From JAUIET01 sp964352475 (GTDB lineage Bacteria; Pseudomonadota; Gammaproteobacteria; Pseudomonadales; JAUIET01): a stretch of 64,000 nt of DNA. The notes below the pieces were generated by a model. It saw only the letters and a program-made list of their open reading frames with translations, made no database searches and was not told where the DNA came from. The stretch spans positions 1-64,000 of the forward strand of contig CAYGSL010000021.1 in assembly GCA_964352475.1 (NCBI GenBank), written 5' to 3'. The translations under genes and the position numbers were made by a program. This document shows positions 53,171 to 62,613 of this stretch, piece after piece (positions within the stretch are counted from its first letter, which is position 1; each line of letters begins with the position of its first letter).

Positions 53171-54010
53171 ATGGACCTTAGTATAGCCGATGTAGAACGT
53201 ACAATATTGGAAGCAATCAGGGCTGACGCTCTGACCTTGCCTACGCTTCCAGACGTTGCCCTAAGAGTTAAAGAAGTTGCCTCCAAGCCGGAGACTGACA
53301 TCAATACACTCTATCGAGTGGTTTGCACGGATGCGTCGGTATCAGCGCGCATGTTGAAAGTGGCTAATAGTCCTGCAATGCGGCGCAGCGAAAACGAAGT
53401 GACGGATCTCAAACTTGCATTGACTACTATGGGTACCAAGTACTCCAGCAACCTTGCACTAGGTGTTGCCATGGCCCAGATGTTCCAGTCGAAGACGGCG
53501 GTGATTGACAAACAATTGAAGGCCACCTGGCAGCTCAGTTCGGAAGTAGCCGGCCTTTCGCAAGCTTTCTGTCAGTTCGCAGCTGGACTGGAGCCTTCCG
53601 TTGGCATGCTGGCGGGGCTGGTGCACAGAATTGGTGCCTTGCCCGTGCTTAGCTTCGCTGAGCAAAACGAGTCACTGTCGAGTAACGAAGATTTACTGCT
53701 AGAGGCGGTAGAGTCTCTTCACCCCTATCTGGGCGGTCAGATTCTCAGGAAATGGGGCTTTAGCGATTCCATTGTTGAAGTTTGTGAGCACTACCTGGAT
53801 TTTGAACGTGAGCGTGAGACCGCGGATTACGTTGATGTGGTCACTGTTGCTGTACTAGAGAACTCGGGGGCAACGGATCAGGCACTGGCCAACGTTGATC
53901 GATCTAAAGTGGGGGCTTATGCTCGCCTGAATATGAACCCGGAAAGTGGTGGTGTTGGTACGGTTGAAATCTCTGGTACTGCTTCAGATGCCGCCTGGGC
54001 TATGGGCTAG
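53171..54010 (+). CDS. HDOD domain protein
   Basis: A 279-residue HDOD signalling protein. Blocks: ALTLPTLPDVALRVKEVASKPETDI, VVCTDASVSARMLKVANSPAMRR, LKLALTTMGTKYSSNLAL, MLAGLVHRIGALPVL and GGQILRKWGFSDSIVEVCEHY. It lacks the metal-binding HD set. Family members act in nucleotide-second-messenger and chemotaxis-linked regulation. It faces a PilZ (c-di-GMP receptor) gene convergently, 27 bp between stops. It is a distant paralogue of the protein at 19977. Confidence 0.92.
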   Translation: MDLSIADVERTILEAIRADALTLPTLPDVALRVKEVASKPETDINTLYRVVCTDASVSARMLKVANSPAMRRSENEVTDLKLALTTMGTKYSSNLALGVAMAQMFQSKTAVIDKQLKATWQLSSEVAGLSQAFCQFAAGLEPSVGMLAGLVHRIGALPVLSFAEQNESLSSNEDLLLEAVESLHPYLGGQILRKWGFSDSIVEVCEHYLDFERERETADYVDVVTVAVLENSGATDQALANVDRSKVGAYARLNMNPESGGVGTVEISGTASDAAWAMG

Positions 54011-54040
54011 TGGCGTTCGCAAGCGACTAGCGGCGCACTA
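54008..54040. repeat. Inverted repeat spanning both stop codons of convergent genes
   Basis: TAGTGgCG at the left and CGCACTA at the right form a 7-bp arm pair with one bulge; an inner CGC-AA-GCG adds a small hairpin. The outer TAG triplets are the stop codons of the HDOD and PilZ genes. There is no T-run, so termination is uncertain. Confidence 0.3.
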
Positions 54041-54826
54041 TCGCCCTATATTAAAACCATTCTTGTAAAGGTCGACAAAAGCGCGGCCGATCACATCGAT
54101 AACTTCCTGCACAGAACTGGTGTTTTTCAGGTCATCGATTCGGTATTCCACCGCCCCTGAATCGCCAACCGTCTGCACGCTGATGACTGCGATCTTTTCG
54201 TCGCCAACAATGTTCGAGTATCGAAAGCGGATGTTATGGGCTTCGTTATCAATCTTGATAAATTCTGCAATGGCGCGCTTGGCCAGCTGGTAGTCATCAT
54301 TGCTTTCGGATTTATCTCTGACAATATCAGAAATACGACGCACGAAAGCATCCACCGCGTTAGCAAGCTGATGCCAATGGCGGCTATTGGTCACCGACGT
54401 TTGCGAATGCCCAAGCTGATTGGCCGCCAGTTCAGCGGTTCTTTCGGCGTGTAAATTGATTTCCAGATTGGCGAAAACGCTGGGGTCAACCAGTTGGGTA
54501 ACGTCCTGGTTTGTATTGATGAAAAGCAGACCGAAACGTGGTCCGTGATCAGTGGATTCTTTATGGCATATCAGTGCGCTGCCACTGACCGATCGCCCGG
54601 ATAGGGACAAAACAAAATCCAGTTTGTCCAGTAGCTCACTGTCCAAGGTGCGGCAGATAAAGCTCAGCCCATTCTCACTGAAATCGACCGCTACGCAGGA
54701 TTCGTACCGGCCAAGACCGCTGAAATGATGTTTGCGAACCTTGATTTCGGTGCCAGGTATGCTGTGTCGCGAGTCACGGCGCCGTTCGTCGACTTCGTCC
54801 GTTTTGCTGTCGGGCTTTTGCTTCAT
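54038..54826 (-). CDS. PilZ domain protein (c-di-GMP receptor)
   Basis: A 262-residue protein. The PilZ c-di-GMP motifs are present: R16-x3-R20 (RRDSR) and D48-x-S50-x2-G53 (DFSENG). The PilZ fold ends near residue 105 (HGPRFGLLFIN). The C-terminal ~130 residues form an unrecognised helical domain (RHWHQLANAVDAFVRRISDIV) followed by strands. AGGA stands 8 bp before the ATG. It probably transmits c-di-GMP level to an unknown partner. Confidence 0.88.
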   Translation of the reverse strand: MKQKPDSKTDEVDERRRDSRHSIPGTEIKVRKHHFSGLGRYESCVAVDFSENGLSFICRTLDSELLDKLDFVLSLSGRSVSGSALICHKESTDHGPRFGLLFINTNQDVTQLVDPSVFANLEINLHAERTAELAANQLGHSQTSVTNSRHWHQLANAVDAFVRRISDIVRDKSESNDDYQLAKRAIAEFIKIDNEAHNIRFRYSNIVGDEKIAVISVQTVGDSGAVEYRIDDLKNTSSVQEVIDVIGRAFVDLYKNGFNIGR

Positions 54827-54933
54827 GGCTCATCCTTGGCGCATGGGGTGCCGCGCGCAGAAATTCGCGCTGCTTATATTGGTTTAGCCTATGTGGATTG
54901 TGATTTCCAGTGATGGCAAGTGCCCGATAAATC

Positions 54934-55494
54934 CTACCAGTACCGGACTCTACCGAGATCTACATGGATAAAGCCGTTTTCGGCATACAGACCTACGCCA
55001 CCAAGTTTCAACTCAACAGCTGCTTTGTGCAGCGTTTCCAGCGACGTGCCGGGCAAACGTATGTCAATGGCCTTACCCAGTATATGCTGGCTCTTGCTGG
55101 CCACCTGGCGTCCTGCTGCGGCAAGGCTTTGGTTAGTTTGTGGCGAGCGGTATCCCGAAATGACTTCAAAATCGGCATCGCTGCCGACGGACTGCCGTAA
55201 TGTATACAACAGCTCGAACAAACTCGGATCGATAGCGGCCACTTCATTGCGCCTGTGATCACGCAGCAAGCTGTTCAGTTGCTTCAGGCTTTTCGGCAGG
55301 AAGCGGCCGTTGCGCCAGTAGGTGATGCGTAATCGCTCTCCTGTGTGGAGATTATGGAAGCCAAGCGTTTTGCTGTGTTGTGCAGAATTGGCGGCTTGGG
55401 CGCTAGACAATGGCAGTGCACTGCTGAGCGATAACAACGCCGAGAGCATCAAGCGAATAACAAGCTTGTTATCAGGATTTCGTTGCAGTTGCAT
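54934..55494 (-). CDS. mepK: MepK-like murein endopeptidase (DUF882, YcbK)
   Basis: A 186-residue exported enzyme. ATG 55494 has AGGA about five bases upstream and yields a signal peptide (LVIRLMLSALLSLSSALPLSSAQA). The family blocks LGFHNLHTGERLRITYW, FEVISGYRSPQTN, SKSQHILGKAIDIRLPG and GLYAENGFIHVDLG contain the zinc-binding His/Asp/His set of M15-like peptidases. E. coli MepK cleaves 3-3 crosslinks. It overlaps ldtD by 23 bp, the same gene order as ycbB-ycbK. Confidence 0.92.
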   Translation of the reverse strand: MQLQRNPDNKLVIRLMLSALLSLSSALPLSSAQAANSAQHSKTLGFHNLHTGERLRITYWRNGRFLPKSLKQLNSLLRDHRRNEVAAIDPSLFELLYTLRQSVGSDADFEVISGYRSPQTNQSLAAAGRQVASKSQHILGKAIDIRLPGTSLETLHKAAVELKLGGVGLYAENGFIHVDLGRVRYW

Positions 55495-56941
55495 TTTTTC
55501 CTGCGCGAACAATACCGTAAGCCAAAGTGGAGCTTGGTGAGTCTGTTTCGATCTGCGGCCCGTTGGAATCAAGATCATAAATATCCTGGCTGTGCTGTAA
55601 CACGCCATCATCATTTACCCAACTGGTCCAGTAAACATAATGTACTGGTAAAGTTTCGCGAACTCTTACAGCACGCGTATTGCCTGAATTCAGCAGCGAC
55701 TCTATTTCTGCGTTTGTATACTGTGATTCCAATACATACCTTGCCAATCGCTCAGGGTGTTCAAGCCTCACGCAACCCGAGCTCAGCGCTCTGTCAGCTC
55801 GCTGAAAAAGGGTCTTGGCATTAGTGTCATGCAAATAAATTGCCCGGCTGTTTGGAGTAACAAATTTAACTTTGCCGAGTGCATTTTTCGGGCCGGGCGC
55901 TTGTTTCATCCGGTAAGGAAAATCCTTGAGCATGGATGGCCAATCGATGGTTGCAGGGTCTATTTGTTCCTTACTGGTCCAGTCGGCGTAGACTGCAATG
56001 TTTCGCTGACTTAAATAGTCTGCTTGTTTGATCTGTTTGGGTATCAAATCCTTGTGAGCAATCTTTGGTGGTACGTTCCAACCTGGATTTAGCACCACAC
56101 TGCTGAGTTCGGAACTGAATTGCGGTGTTGGGCGACTGGTTTTGCCCACAATCGCTTTCAGCGTCAAGACGCTCTCATAACGTTCAAAAACGCTAACCTG
56201 AAAGGCCGGTATATTGGCAATCAGGTAGCGCTCCCCCAATGAATTGTCCAGAGTAGCCATACGCAACAGGTTTGTACGCAAGCGACGCTCCATCCATTCT
56301 GCGTCCAGGCGCAGTGCGCTCACACTCTGCGCGTCCAGCTTGCCGCTTGCAGGCAAGCCAAAGCGCTTCTGGAACTGCATTAGTGCTGCTTGAAGCTGCG
56401 GCGCCAATTTGGCTACCTCTGAATCGGGCGCGGTAGAGTGGGCAACAGTCACCTGGCGTACGCTGCACACCTCAGAGGAAAGCCCACCCAAGGTGACTTC
56501 CTCGTTAAGCAGGTCACCCTGCAGCCAGAGCAGGTAAGCGGCTAGCTCTGGATTTATTTCGCTGTGTGAATCTGCGCACCAATACCCGGAGTCATTAAGT
56601 AAGCGATATTGAATGTAGTGGCTGAATAGCGCGCTGTACTGAGGCCAGGGGCTTTCCAGCAGAAGTTCTTCAATCGAATCGGTCTGCTGTGACTGCTGGT
56701 AACGAGCAACAATCAGTTTTGCGTATTGGGATTTACTCGGGTGACCCAGCCAGTGTGGTGCTGTGCCACTGAGGTTGGCAGCAATGCGCGCTCTTAAATT
56801 GCTGTCTGCGCCACTTGATTGACTTGAAAAGGCTAATGTTACGGCTAGAAAAAATAGCGGGATGAAGAGTTTGTTTGCTTGAAAAGATTGCTCAAGGAAA
56901 GAAGTTGGTAGATTCTTTTGGGTTGAGACAATGTTTTTCAT
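55472..56941 (-). CDS. ldtD: Murein L,D-transpeptidase LdtD (YcbB)
   Basis: A 489-residue exported transpeptidase, shorter than E. coli LdtD (~615). AGGG precedes the ATG by 5 bp; the signal anchor is ANKLFIPLFFLAVTLAFSS. A peptidoglycan-binding helix set (MQFQKRFGLPASGKLDAQSVSALR) is followed by the YkuD domain, with catalytic Cys390 in SSGCVRLEHPERLA and the conserved VVLNPGWNVPP. It forms 3-3 crosslinks between meso-DAP residues; MepK encoded next door removes them. Confidence 0.94.
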   Translation of the reverse strand: MKNIVSTQKNLPTSFLEQSFQANKLFIPLFFLAVTLAFSSQSSGADSNLRARIAANLSGTAPHWLGHPSKSQYAKLIVARYQQSQQTDSIEELLLESPWPQYSALFSHYIQYRLLNDSGYWCADSHSEINPELAAYLLWLQGDLLNEEVTLGGLSSEVCSVRQVTVAHSTAPDSEVAKLAPQLQAALMQFQKRFGLPASGKLDAQSVSALRLDAEWMERRLRTNLLRMATLDNSLGERYLIANIPAFQVSVFERYESVLTLKAIVGKTSRPTPQFSSELSSVVLNPGWNVPPKIAHKDLIPKQIKQADYLSQRNIAVYADWTSKEQIDPATIDWPSMLKDFPYRMKQAPGPKNALGKVKFVTPNSRAIYLHDTNAKTLFQRADRALSSGCVRLEHPERLARYVLESQYTNAEIESLLNSGNTRAVRVRETLPVHYVYWTSWVNDDGVLQHSQDIYDLDSNGPQIETDSPSSTLAYGIVRAGKNATATKS

Positions 56942-57090
56942 ACTGACCCTGTTGATTTAAAGGCAGTTCACATAAGCTGCGTGATCATGTTCACAGTAAA
57001 TCCGTAAACTGTTCAAAAAGTGTACTGCAGTAATTCACATTTCGCCGTTTTTTGGCGATGAGCGGACTGCAAAGAAGAGCAATTAGCCGT

Positions 57091-57118
57091 TTGTCGATCT
57101 TGAATATCCGGCTATAGT
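57091..57118 (+). promoter_or_regulatory. Candidate sigma-70 promoter for waaA
   Basis: TTGTCG, a 16-bp spacer and TATAGT (5 of 6 to the -10 consensus) lie ~100 bp upstream of the waaA ATG, in the 279-bp divergent gap with ldtD. The gap also holds a TCGCC-n7-GGCGA hairpin at 57042-57058 of unknown role. Confidence 0.42.
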
Positions 57119-57220
57119 TAATATGTTGTCTTGGATTTTCGCGGCCATTGATCGGCTCGAACTAGACAGTGGCTGTAAATGGACTGAATAAAAAATGGAT
57201 GTTTTTTCGTACGCCGTACT

Positions 57221-58501
57221 ATGACTCTGCCTCTTTATAATCTTCTGATCCGCATACTGACGCCGTTGATCTTGCTGCGCCAGCTCGTTAAGAGTCTGAA
57301 AGAACCCGGTTATCGACAACGTTTGCCTGAGCGGCTGGGCTATTGCCCGAAAACCTTGCCAAAACAGGCGATATGGATTCATGCAGTGTCCGTGGGTGAG
57401 ACGGTTGCCTGCGTGCCGCTGGTGGCCGGCTTACGCAAGCGTTATCCGCAGCACCGCATACTCATTACTACCATGACGCCCAGCGGCAGCGAACAAGTCA
57501 AGCGCAGTTTTGGAGACAGCGTGGATCACGCTTATCTTCCGTATGACCTTCCTGGTGCGATGCGGCGTTTTATTGGCCAGCTGCAACCTTATATGTGTGT
57601 GATTATCGAAACAGAATTATGGCCAAACATGATTGGAGAATGCGCGCGAAACAATGTGCCAACAGCACTGGTTAACGCGCGTCTTTCGGAGAAGTCGGCA
57701 CGGGGTTATGCGCGAATTCCCAGGTTGGTAAACGACATGTTTGCAGGACTTACAATTGTTGCGGCGCAAAGCGACACTGCAGGTGATCGCTTTCTTGCTC
57801 TGGGTCTTGATCAGGACAAATTGCATATTGGCGGCAGTATCAAATTCGATTGCATTTTGGACGACGTTACCAAGAAGCGCGCCGTGAAGCTGCGCAAATC
57901 CTGGGACCCGGAGTGTACGCGGCCCATCTGGATTGCCGCCAGCACTCATAAGGGTGAAGAGGCTATCATTCTTGATGTGCATAAAAAATTAATGGTGAGC
58001 CACCCTGATGCATTGTTGGTGCTGGTGCCCAGGCACAGGCACCGAATGGAGTCCGTTTACAAATTGTGTCAGCGAAGTAATATGACGGTGATAAGGCGCT
58101 CACGTGCGCAAACTGTCAGTGATTGCTCACAAGTAGTGCTAGGCGACACCATTGGCGAACTAAGCCTGTTGTACGGTGCTTGCGATATTGCGTTTGTTGG
58201 CGGTAGTTTGGTCCCACGCGGTGGCCATAATATGATTGAACCAGCTGCATGGGGCTTGCCGATAGTCTGTGGTACGAACACATTTAACTTTCCTGAAGTG
58301 GCTGCAGCACTGAGCCGTTCTGGTGGCCAGCACTGCGTGCACAATGCCCAACAGCTTTTACTGCAACTGGAGCGCTTATTGCCGGATGTTAGCGGTAGGC
58401 GCACTGTAGGTGAAGCAAATCGCGCCCTGGTGGCAAGTCATCGTGGTGCTGTTGAAAAGCAATTATCCATTCTGGATTGCCTGATATCTGACGCGGCCTG
58501 A
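57221..58501 (+). CDS. waaA: 3-deoxy-D-manno-octulosonic acid (KDO) transferase
   Basis: A 426-residue GT-B glycosyltransferase of standard length. The N-terminal membrane helix (LYNLLIRILTPLILLRQL) precedes YRQRLPERLGY, WIHAVSVGETVACVPLV, TTMTPSGSEQVK, ETELWPNMI and the C-terminal GGSLVPRGGHNMIEPAAWGLPIVCG nucleotide-sugar site. It transfers KDO from CMP-KDO to lipid IVA, which supports an LPS-bearing outer membrane. No ribosome-binding site is evident at the ATG, but the N-terminus matches the family. Confidence 0.96.
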   Translation: MTLPLYNLLIRILTPLILLRQLVKSLKEPGYRQRLPERLGYCPKTLPKQAIWIHAVSVGETVACVPLVAGLRKRYPQHRILITTMTPSGSEQVKRSFGDSVDHAYLPYDLPGAMRRFIGQLQPYMCVIIETELWPNMIGECARNNVPTALVNARLSEKSARGYARIPRLVNDMFAGLTIVAAQSDTAGDRFLALGLDQDKLHIGGSIKFDCILDDVTKKRAVKLRKSWDPECTRPIWIAASTHKGEEAIILDVHKKLMVSHPDALLVLVPRHRHRMESVYKLCQRSNMTVIRRSRAQTVSDCSQVVLGDTIGELSLLYGACDIAFVGGSLVPRGGHNMIEPAAWGLPIVCGTNTFNFPEVAAALSRSGGQHCVHNAQQLLLQLERLLPDVSGRRTVGEANRALVASHRGAVEKQLSILDCLISDAA

Positions 58502-58601
58502 TCTGGCCTTTTAACAAAATCGCAACTGTGTTTCGAAACCGTCTGGGGTAACCTGCGTTTTTAGCGATGCACTTGGTAATCAGCCAGCAACGGGAGGTAA
58601 T

Positions 58602-60350
58602 ATGTACGACCTAATCATTCGAAACGGGCTTGTGGTAGACGGTACTGGCGGTCCGGCAAAAACCACTGACGTTGCAGTAAAAGACGGCTTGATCGCAGCG
58701 GTTGGCAGTATCGACGGCGACAAGTCAGCTAAAAGGGAAATTAACGCAGACGGTTTACTTGTCACACCCGGCTGGGTTGACACCCATTCGCACATGGACG
58801 GGCAAGCAAGTTGGGACCCTTACTGCAGCCCGGCTAATCACCACGGCATCACAACGCTTGTGATGGGCAATTGCGGCGTGGGTTTCGCACCGTGCAAACC
58901 CGATGAGCGATCGCATCAGGAACTTATAGAAGTGATGGAAGATGTGGAAGACATTCCAGGAGCTGCTCTGGATGAAGGCATTAGCTGGGACTGGGAGAGT
59001 TTTCCTGAGTATCTGGATGCACTGGATAAGTTTCCGCGGGCCATCGACGTGGCAGCACAGGTTCCGCACTGTGCGATTCGAACCTATGTGATGGGTCAGC
59101 GCGGAATAGATAATGAAGACGCAACAGCGGACGATGTGGCGCAAATGGCGGCTCTTGTAAAAGAAGGCATTGCGGCGGGCGCTGTTGGTTTTACTACATC
59201 ACGAACTGAACTGCACATGACCCGACATGGAGCGGTTATGCCGGGCACATTCTCAACCGAGGAAGAGCTGCTGGGTATTGGTAAAGTTCTCGGTGAATTG
59301 GGCACCGGCATCTATGGCATGAATTCCGACTGGTACAACTGGGAAGAAGAACTGGACTGGATGAAACGTTTATCTATAGAAAACCAGTGCACTCTGAATT
59401 TTGTGTTGTTCTATCAAAACGAAGAAGCCTGGGCGCGCGTACAGGAGATATTCAAGTACGTTGAGAAAGCCAACGCCGAAGGTGCCAAACTGGTTGCTCA
59501 TGTTGGTGTGCGCCCGGTTAACGTGTTGATGAACTTCAATGGAACTGTGCACCCGTTCTTTCTGCACCAAAATTTCGGACCGCTGATGGCCTTGAGCCCA
59601 GAGGAGCGTATCGAAAAACTGCGGGACCCGGAGTTGAAAGCCAAAATTCTGGCTGAGCCCACTCCGTCTATGGGTAATGAAGTGGCCGATAGAATGGTCA
59701 CCGACTTCGACATAATGTTTGAGCTGGGCGAAGATCCGAATTACGAACCCGATCCTTCCGAGAGTATTGCCCACAAAGCAAAAGCGGCGGGTGTCAGTCC
59801 ACAAGAATACGCCTACGACGCGCTGCTGGAGCGCGATGGCAATGCTATGTTGTATTTCCCTTTCATGGGTTACGGCAATGGTGATTTAAGCCGGCAGTTG
59901 AGCATGATCAGGCACAAGGATGCGGTGTTAAGTCTGGCTGATACCGGTGCGCATTGTGGTGTGCTAAGTGATGTCTCAATACCAACTTACTGGCTATCGT
60001 ATTTTACTCGAGATCGCGAACGCGGTGAACGAGTACCCGTTGAAGAAGCGGTTAAGTTGCATACTCACGATACGGCTCGATGTGTTGGTCTGGAAGACAG
60101 GGGCACGCTTGAGCCGGGTATGAAAGCTGATATCAATGTGATTGATTACGAGAACTTGCGAATGCTGGCGCCAGAAGTGCGCTACGACCTGCCTGCCGGT
60201 GGGCGGCGGATATTCCAGGGTGCACAAGGCTATAAATACACCATAGTGAGCGGTGAAGTCATTATGCATGATGGCGTTGAAACCGATGCAATGCCTGGAA
60301 AGTTGATTCGAGGCACACAAAAACCTCAGGGAGCAGTGAGTGCCGTTTAG
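58602..60350 (+). CDS. Amidohydrolase, N-acyl-D-amino-acid-deacylase-like
   Basis: A 582-residue metal-dependent hydrolase with GGGAGG before the ATG. The N-terminal sandwich (YDLIIRNGLVVDGTGGP) leads to the metal motif GWVDTHSHMDGQASWDP and the family Cys in MGNCGVGFAPCKP. ADTGAHCGVLSDVSIPTYWLSYFTRD and GTLEPGMKADINVID close the barrel. Members of this ~580-residue group are annotated D-aminoacylases, but few have been assayed. Acetylated or acylated D-amino acids are plausible substrates given the D-amino-acid operon elsewhere in the window. Confidence 0.85.
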   Translation: MYDLIIRNGLVVDGTGGPAKTTDVAVKDGLIAAVGSIDGDKSAKREINADGLLVTPGWVDTHSHMDGQASWDPYCSPANHHGITTLVMGNCGVGFAPCKPDERSHQELIEVMEDVEDIPGAALDEGISWDWESFPEYLDALDKFPRAIDVAAQVPHCAIRTYVMGQRGIDNEDATADDVAQMAALVKEGIAAGAVGFTTSRTELHMTRHGAVMPGTFSTEEELLGIGKVLGELGTGIYGMNSDWYNWEEELDWMKRLSIENQCTLNFVLFYQNEEAWARVQEIFKYVEKANAEGAKLVAHVGVRPVNVLMNFNGTVHPFFLHQNFGPLMALSPEERIEKLRDPELKAKILAEPTPSMGNEVADRMVTDFDIMFELGEDPNYEPDPSESIAHKAKAAGVSPQEYAYDALLERDGNAMLYFPFMGYGNGDLSRQLSMIRHKDAVLSLADTGAHCGVLSDVSIPTYWLSYFTRDRERGERVPVEEAVKLHTHDTARCVGLEDRGTLEPGMKADINVIDYENLRMLAPEVRYDLPAGGRRIFQGAQGYKYTIVSGEVIMHDGVETDAMPGKLIRGTQKPQGAVSAV

Positions 60351-60375
60351 AAAAAGCGCCTGATGCTCATGGCGC
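60351..60375 (-). terminator. Rho-independent terminator of the PQQ dehydrogenase gene
   Basis: On the minus strand GCGCC, a 10-nt loop, GGCGC, then five T. The hairpin begins in the last codons of the dehydrogenase gene. The stem is short, so efficiency may be moderate. It also closes the gap with the convergent amidohydrolase gene. Confidence 0.55.
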
Positions 60376-62535
60376 GTCAGGTAGCGAAAACGCCAGGTAC
60401 TCGTCACCTGCTTTAGTGCCCAGCTTTCCGCCGCTGGCCGCAATCACTATGTATTGCTTGCCATTAACAGAATAAACGCTGGGCGTGGCATAGCCTGCAG
60501 CGGGCAGCTGGTATTCCCAGAGTAGGCGACCATCGTTTTGATCAAATATTCTTAACTTCTCGTCCATGGTTGCGGCAATGATGAGCAATCCACTGGCCGT
60601 AACGACCGGGCCACCGTAGTTTCGAGTACCTGTTTGCGCGATACCTTTTGCGGAGAGCTCTGCATGCTCACCGAGTACCTGTTGCCACAGTAGCTTGCCA
60701 GTCGCCATGTCAAACGCATTTAGCGTACCCCAGGGTGGTTTTATGGCCGGGTAATAGTTCTGGTCGAGGAAATCGTTATAGCCTGCAAAGGCATAAGCGA
60801 TAGTTCCAGAATTGTCAGCACCAGCCGATTGTTCCGGCAACGGTTTCTCTAGCGCTCGGTCCAGCTCAAACAAGTAGTCGGTGACTGTTTCAATTTCGTG
60901 CTCAGGCAAGTGTGCAAATGACATCATGCGCCCTTTACCAAGTTGTACTGTGGTTATTGCGTCACTTTTTTGCAGGCGTCTGGATATGCCTGTTAAATTC
61001 GGTGCGTAAGGATAAAACCCTTCCAATTTCTGGCCGTGGCAACCGGCGCAATAGTTTCTGAAGGCCAACTTGCCTTGTGCGTTAGATTCTTCAGCCTCCA
61101 TCGCTATTTCTTCGTAATGGATCAGCGCCGGCGCTTCCGTTGCGTTAATGTAGTAAGTATTAGTGCGTGGGTTAAATGCACCACCTCCCCAATTTGCGCC
61201 GCCGTAGAAGCCCGGATTTAAAATGGTTTTCTCAGTTGTTACCGGCTCAAAGTACCCAAAAGGTTTGGCTTGCGCGAAAAGAGTACTGACATACTCGTGA
61301 GTTTCTTCTGTGATATCACTGAGATCGCTTTCATCAAACGTTTGACGGGTGAACGGTTCAGGTAAGACCACTTTAGGTTGGCTTGGCCAATGGTGTTGAC
61401 CAGGGAGACCATTGGTTGATACCGTTTGCTCTGCGATTGGAAACACCGGTTCTCCAGTGTCGCGATCCAAAACATACAACACCCCTTGCTTGGACGCTTG
61501 TATAACTACGTCTCTTTGCCGGTTTTCATGCCTTATGGTGGCCAGTGTAGGGGCAGAGCTTAAATCCCGGTCCCATAGGTCGTGGTGCACAGTTTGGTAA
61601 TGCCAGCGGCGTTCGCCAGTCTGCGCATCCAGCGCAATAATGGAGTTGCCAAACAGGTTCTTGCCTTTGCGCTTGCTACCGTCAAAATCGGGTGTGGGTG
61701 AGCCGGTTGGTACAAAGACCATGCCACGATCTGTATCAACGCTAAGGCCGGCCCAGGCGTTTGCACCACCCGCCTGAGCGAGATACTCTTTGGGCCAGGT
61801 TTCGCTCCCATAATCACCAGGCTTTGGAATGGTATTGAAAGTCCATACCAGGGTACCGGTGCGAACATCATAGGCGCGGATGTGCCCGGGAGCAGCACCA
61901 TCGGTTTCCAGTACAGCGCTACCCATAATCAGAAGGTCGTCAAACACAACACCAGGCGAGGGTGCATTGATGCTTACACGCTGGTAGTCCCTGCCAAGAC
62001 CTTTGCGCATATCAACCACGCCGCCGTCACCAAAATCATTCGCTAACTTGGCCGTTTGTGCATCCAGCGCGAACAACCAGTGTCCGTTTGTAAGGAACAA
62101 GCGTCGCTGTTTGCCATCTCCCCAGCTTGCCAAGCCGCGCATATAGGATGTACCGACGTAGTCTCCTTCGGGTTGGTAGGTCCATAGTTCTTTGCCACTG
62201 GCGGCATCCACTGCGAATACATTGTAATTTGGGCTACGCCCATACAAAACGCCTTCGATAATAAGCGGGTTAAGTTGCAATTCCGATGCAGCAGGTATAG
62301 GTGCCCCTTGTGCGCTGGCGTAACGCCATTGCAAGGAAAGCTGATCAACATTGCTTTTATTAATCTGCTCAAGAGCGGAGTACTGACGTGCCTTTAAGTC
62401 GCCGCTGTAAGCAGGCCAATCGAGATTACTTTTCGTGCCGGTAGATTGCGTAGAGGGTTCAGCGGGCTTCAAACAGGCAGTCAGCAGAGCGACCAGCACA
62501 AGCGAGAGTTGTATTTGTCGATAGGCTGTAAACAT
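60367..62535 (-). CDS. PQQ-dependent dehydrogenase with inserted cytochrome c domain, lipoprotein
   Basis: A 722-residue quinoprotein. ATG 62535 gives a lipobox LLTAC (Cys21); the longer frame to 62598 lacks support. The propeller opens with LDWPAYSGDLKARQYSALEQINKSNV. Blade motifs include GKELWTYQ, YDVRTGTLVWTF, LFGNSIIALDAQTGERRWHYQ and GKLLWQQVLGE. A haem c site, Cys496-AG-Cys499-His500, is inserted between blades. This layout fits membrane-bound sugar or alcohol quinohaemoproteins that pass electrons to the respiratory chain. No PQQ biosynthesis genes are in the window. Confidence 0.9.
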   Translation of the reverse strand: MFTAYRQIQLSLVLVALLTACLKPAEPSTQSTGTKSNLDWPAYSGDLKARQYSALEQINKSNVDQLSLQWRYASAQGAPIPAASELQLNPLIIEGVLYGRSPNYNVFAVDAASGKELWTYQPEGDYVGTSYMRGLASWGDGKQRRLFLTNGHWLFALDAQTAKLANDFGDGGVVDMRKGLGRDYQRVSINAPSPGVVFDDLLIMGSAVLETDGAAPGHIRAYDVRTGTLVWTFNTIPKPGDYGSETWPKEYLAQAGGANAWAGLSVDTDRGMVFVPTGSPTPDFDGSKRKGKNLFGNSIIALDAQTGERRWHYQTVHHDLWDRDLSSAPTLATIRHENRQRDVVIQASKQGVLYVLDRDTGEPVFPIAEQTVSTNGLPGQHHWPSQPKVVLPEPFTRQTFDESDLSDITEETHEYVSTLFAQAKPFGYFEPVTTEKTILNPGFYGGANWGGGAFNPRTNTYYINATEAPALIHYEEIAMEAEESNAQGKLAFRNYCAGCHGQKLEGFYPYAPNLTGISRRLQKSDAITTVQLGKGRMMSFAHLPEHEIETVTDYLFELDRALEKPLPEQSAGADNSGTIAYAFAGYNDFLDQNYYPAIKPPWGTLNAFDMATGKLLWQQVLGEHAELSAKGIAQTGTRNYGGPVVTASGLLIIAATMDEKLRIFDQNDGRLLWEYQLPAAGYATPSVYSVNGKQYIVIAASGGKLGTKAGDEYLAFSLPDAP

Positions 62536-62613
62536 CGTAGACTCGCGTTCGGCTATGGCCATAGTATGCCAAGCTGCCTGGTTCAATGCACTTACCAAAT
62601 ATAGAGACTATCA

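Noticed and set aside
56942..57220. Riboswitch or small RNA in the ldtD-waaA gap
   Set aside because: Only one short hairpin and a candidate promoter are visible; no conserved RNA structure was recognised.
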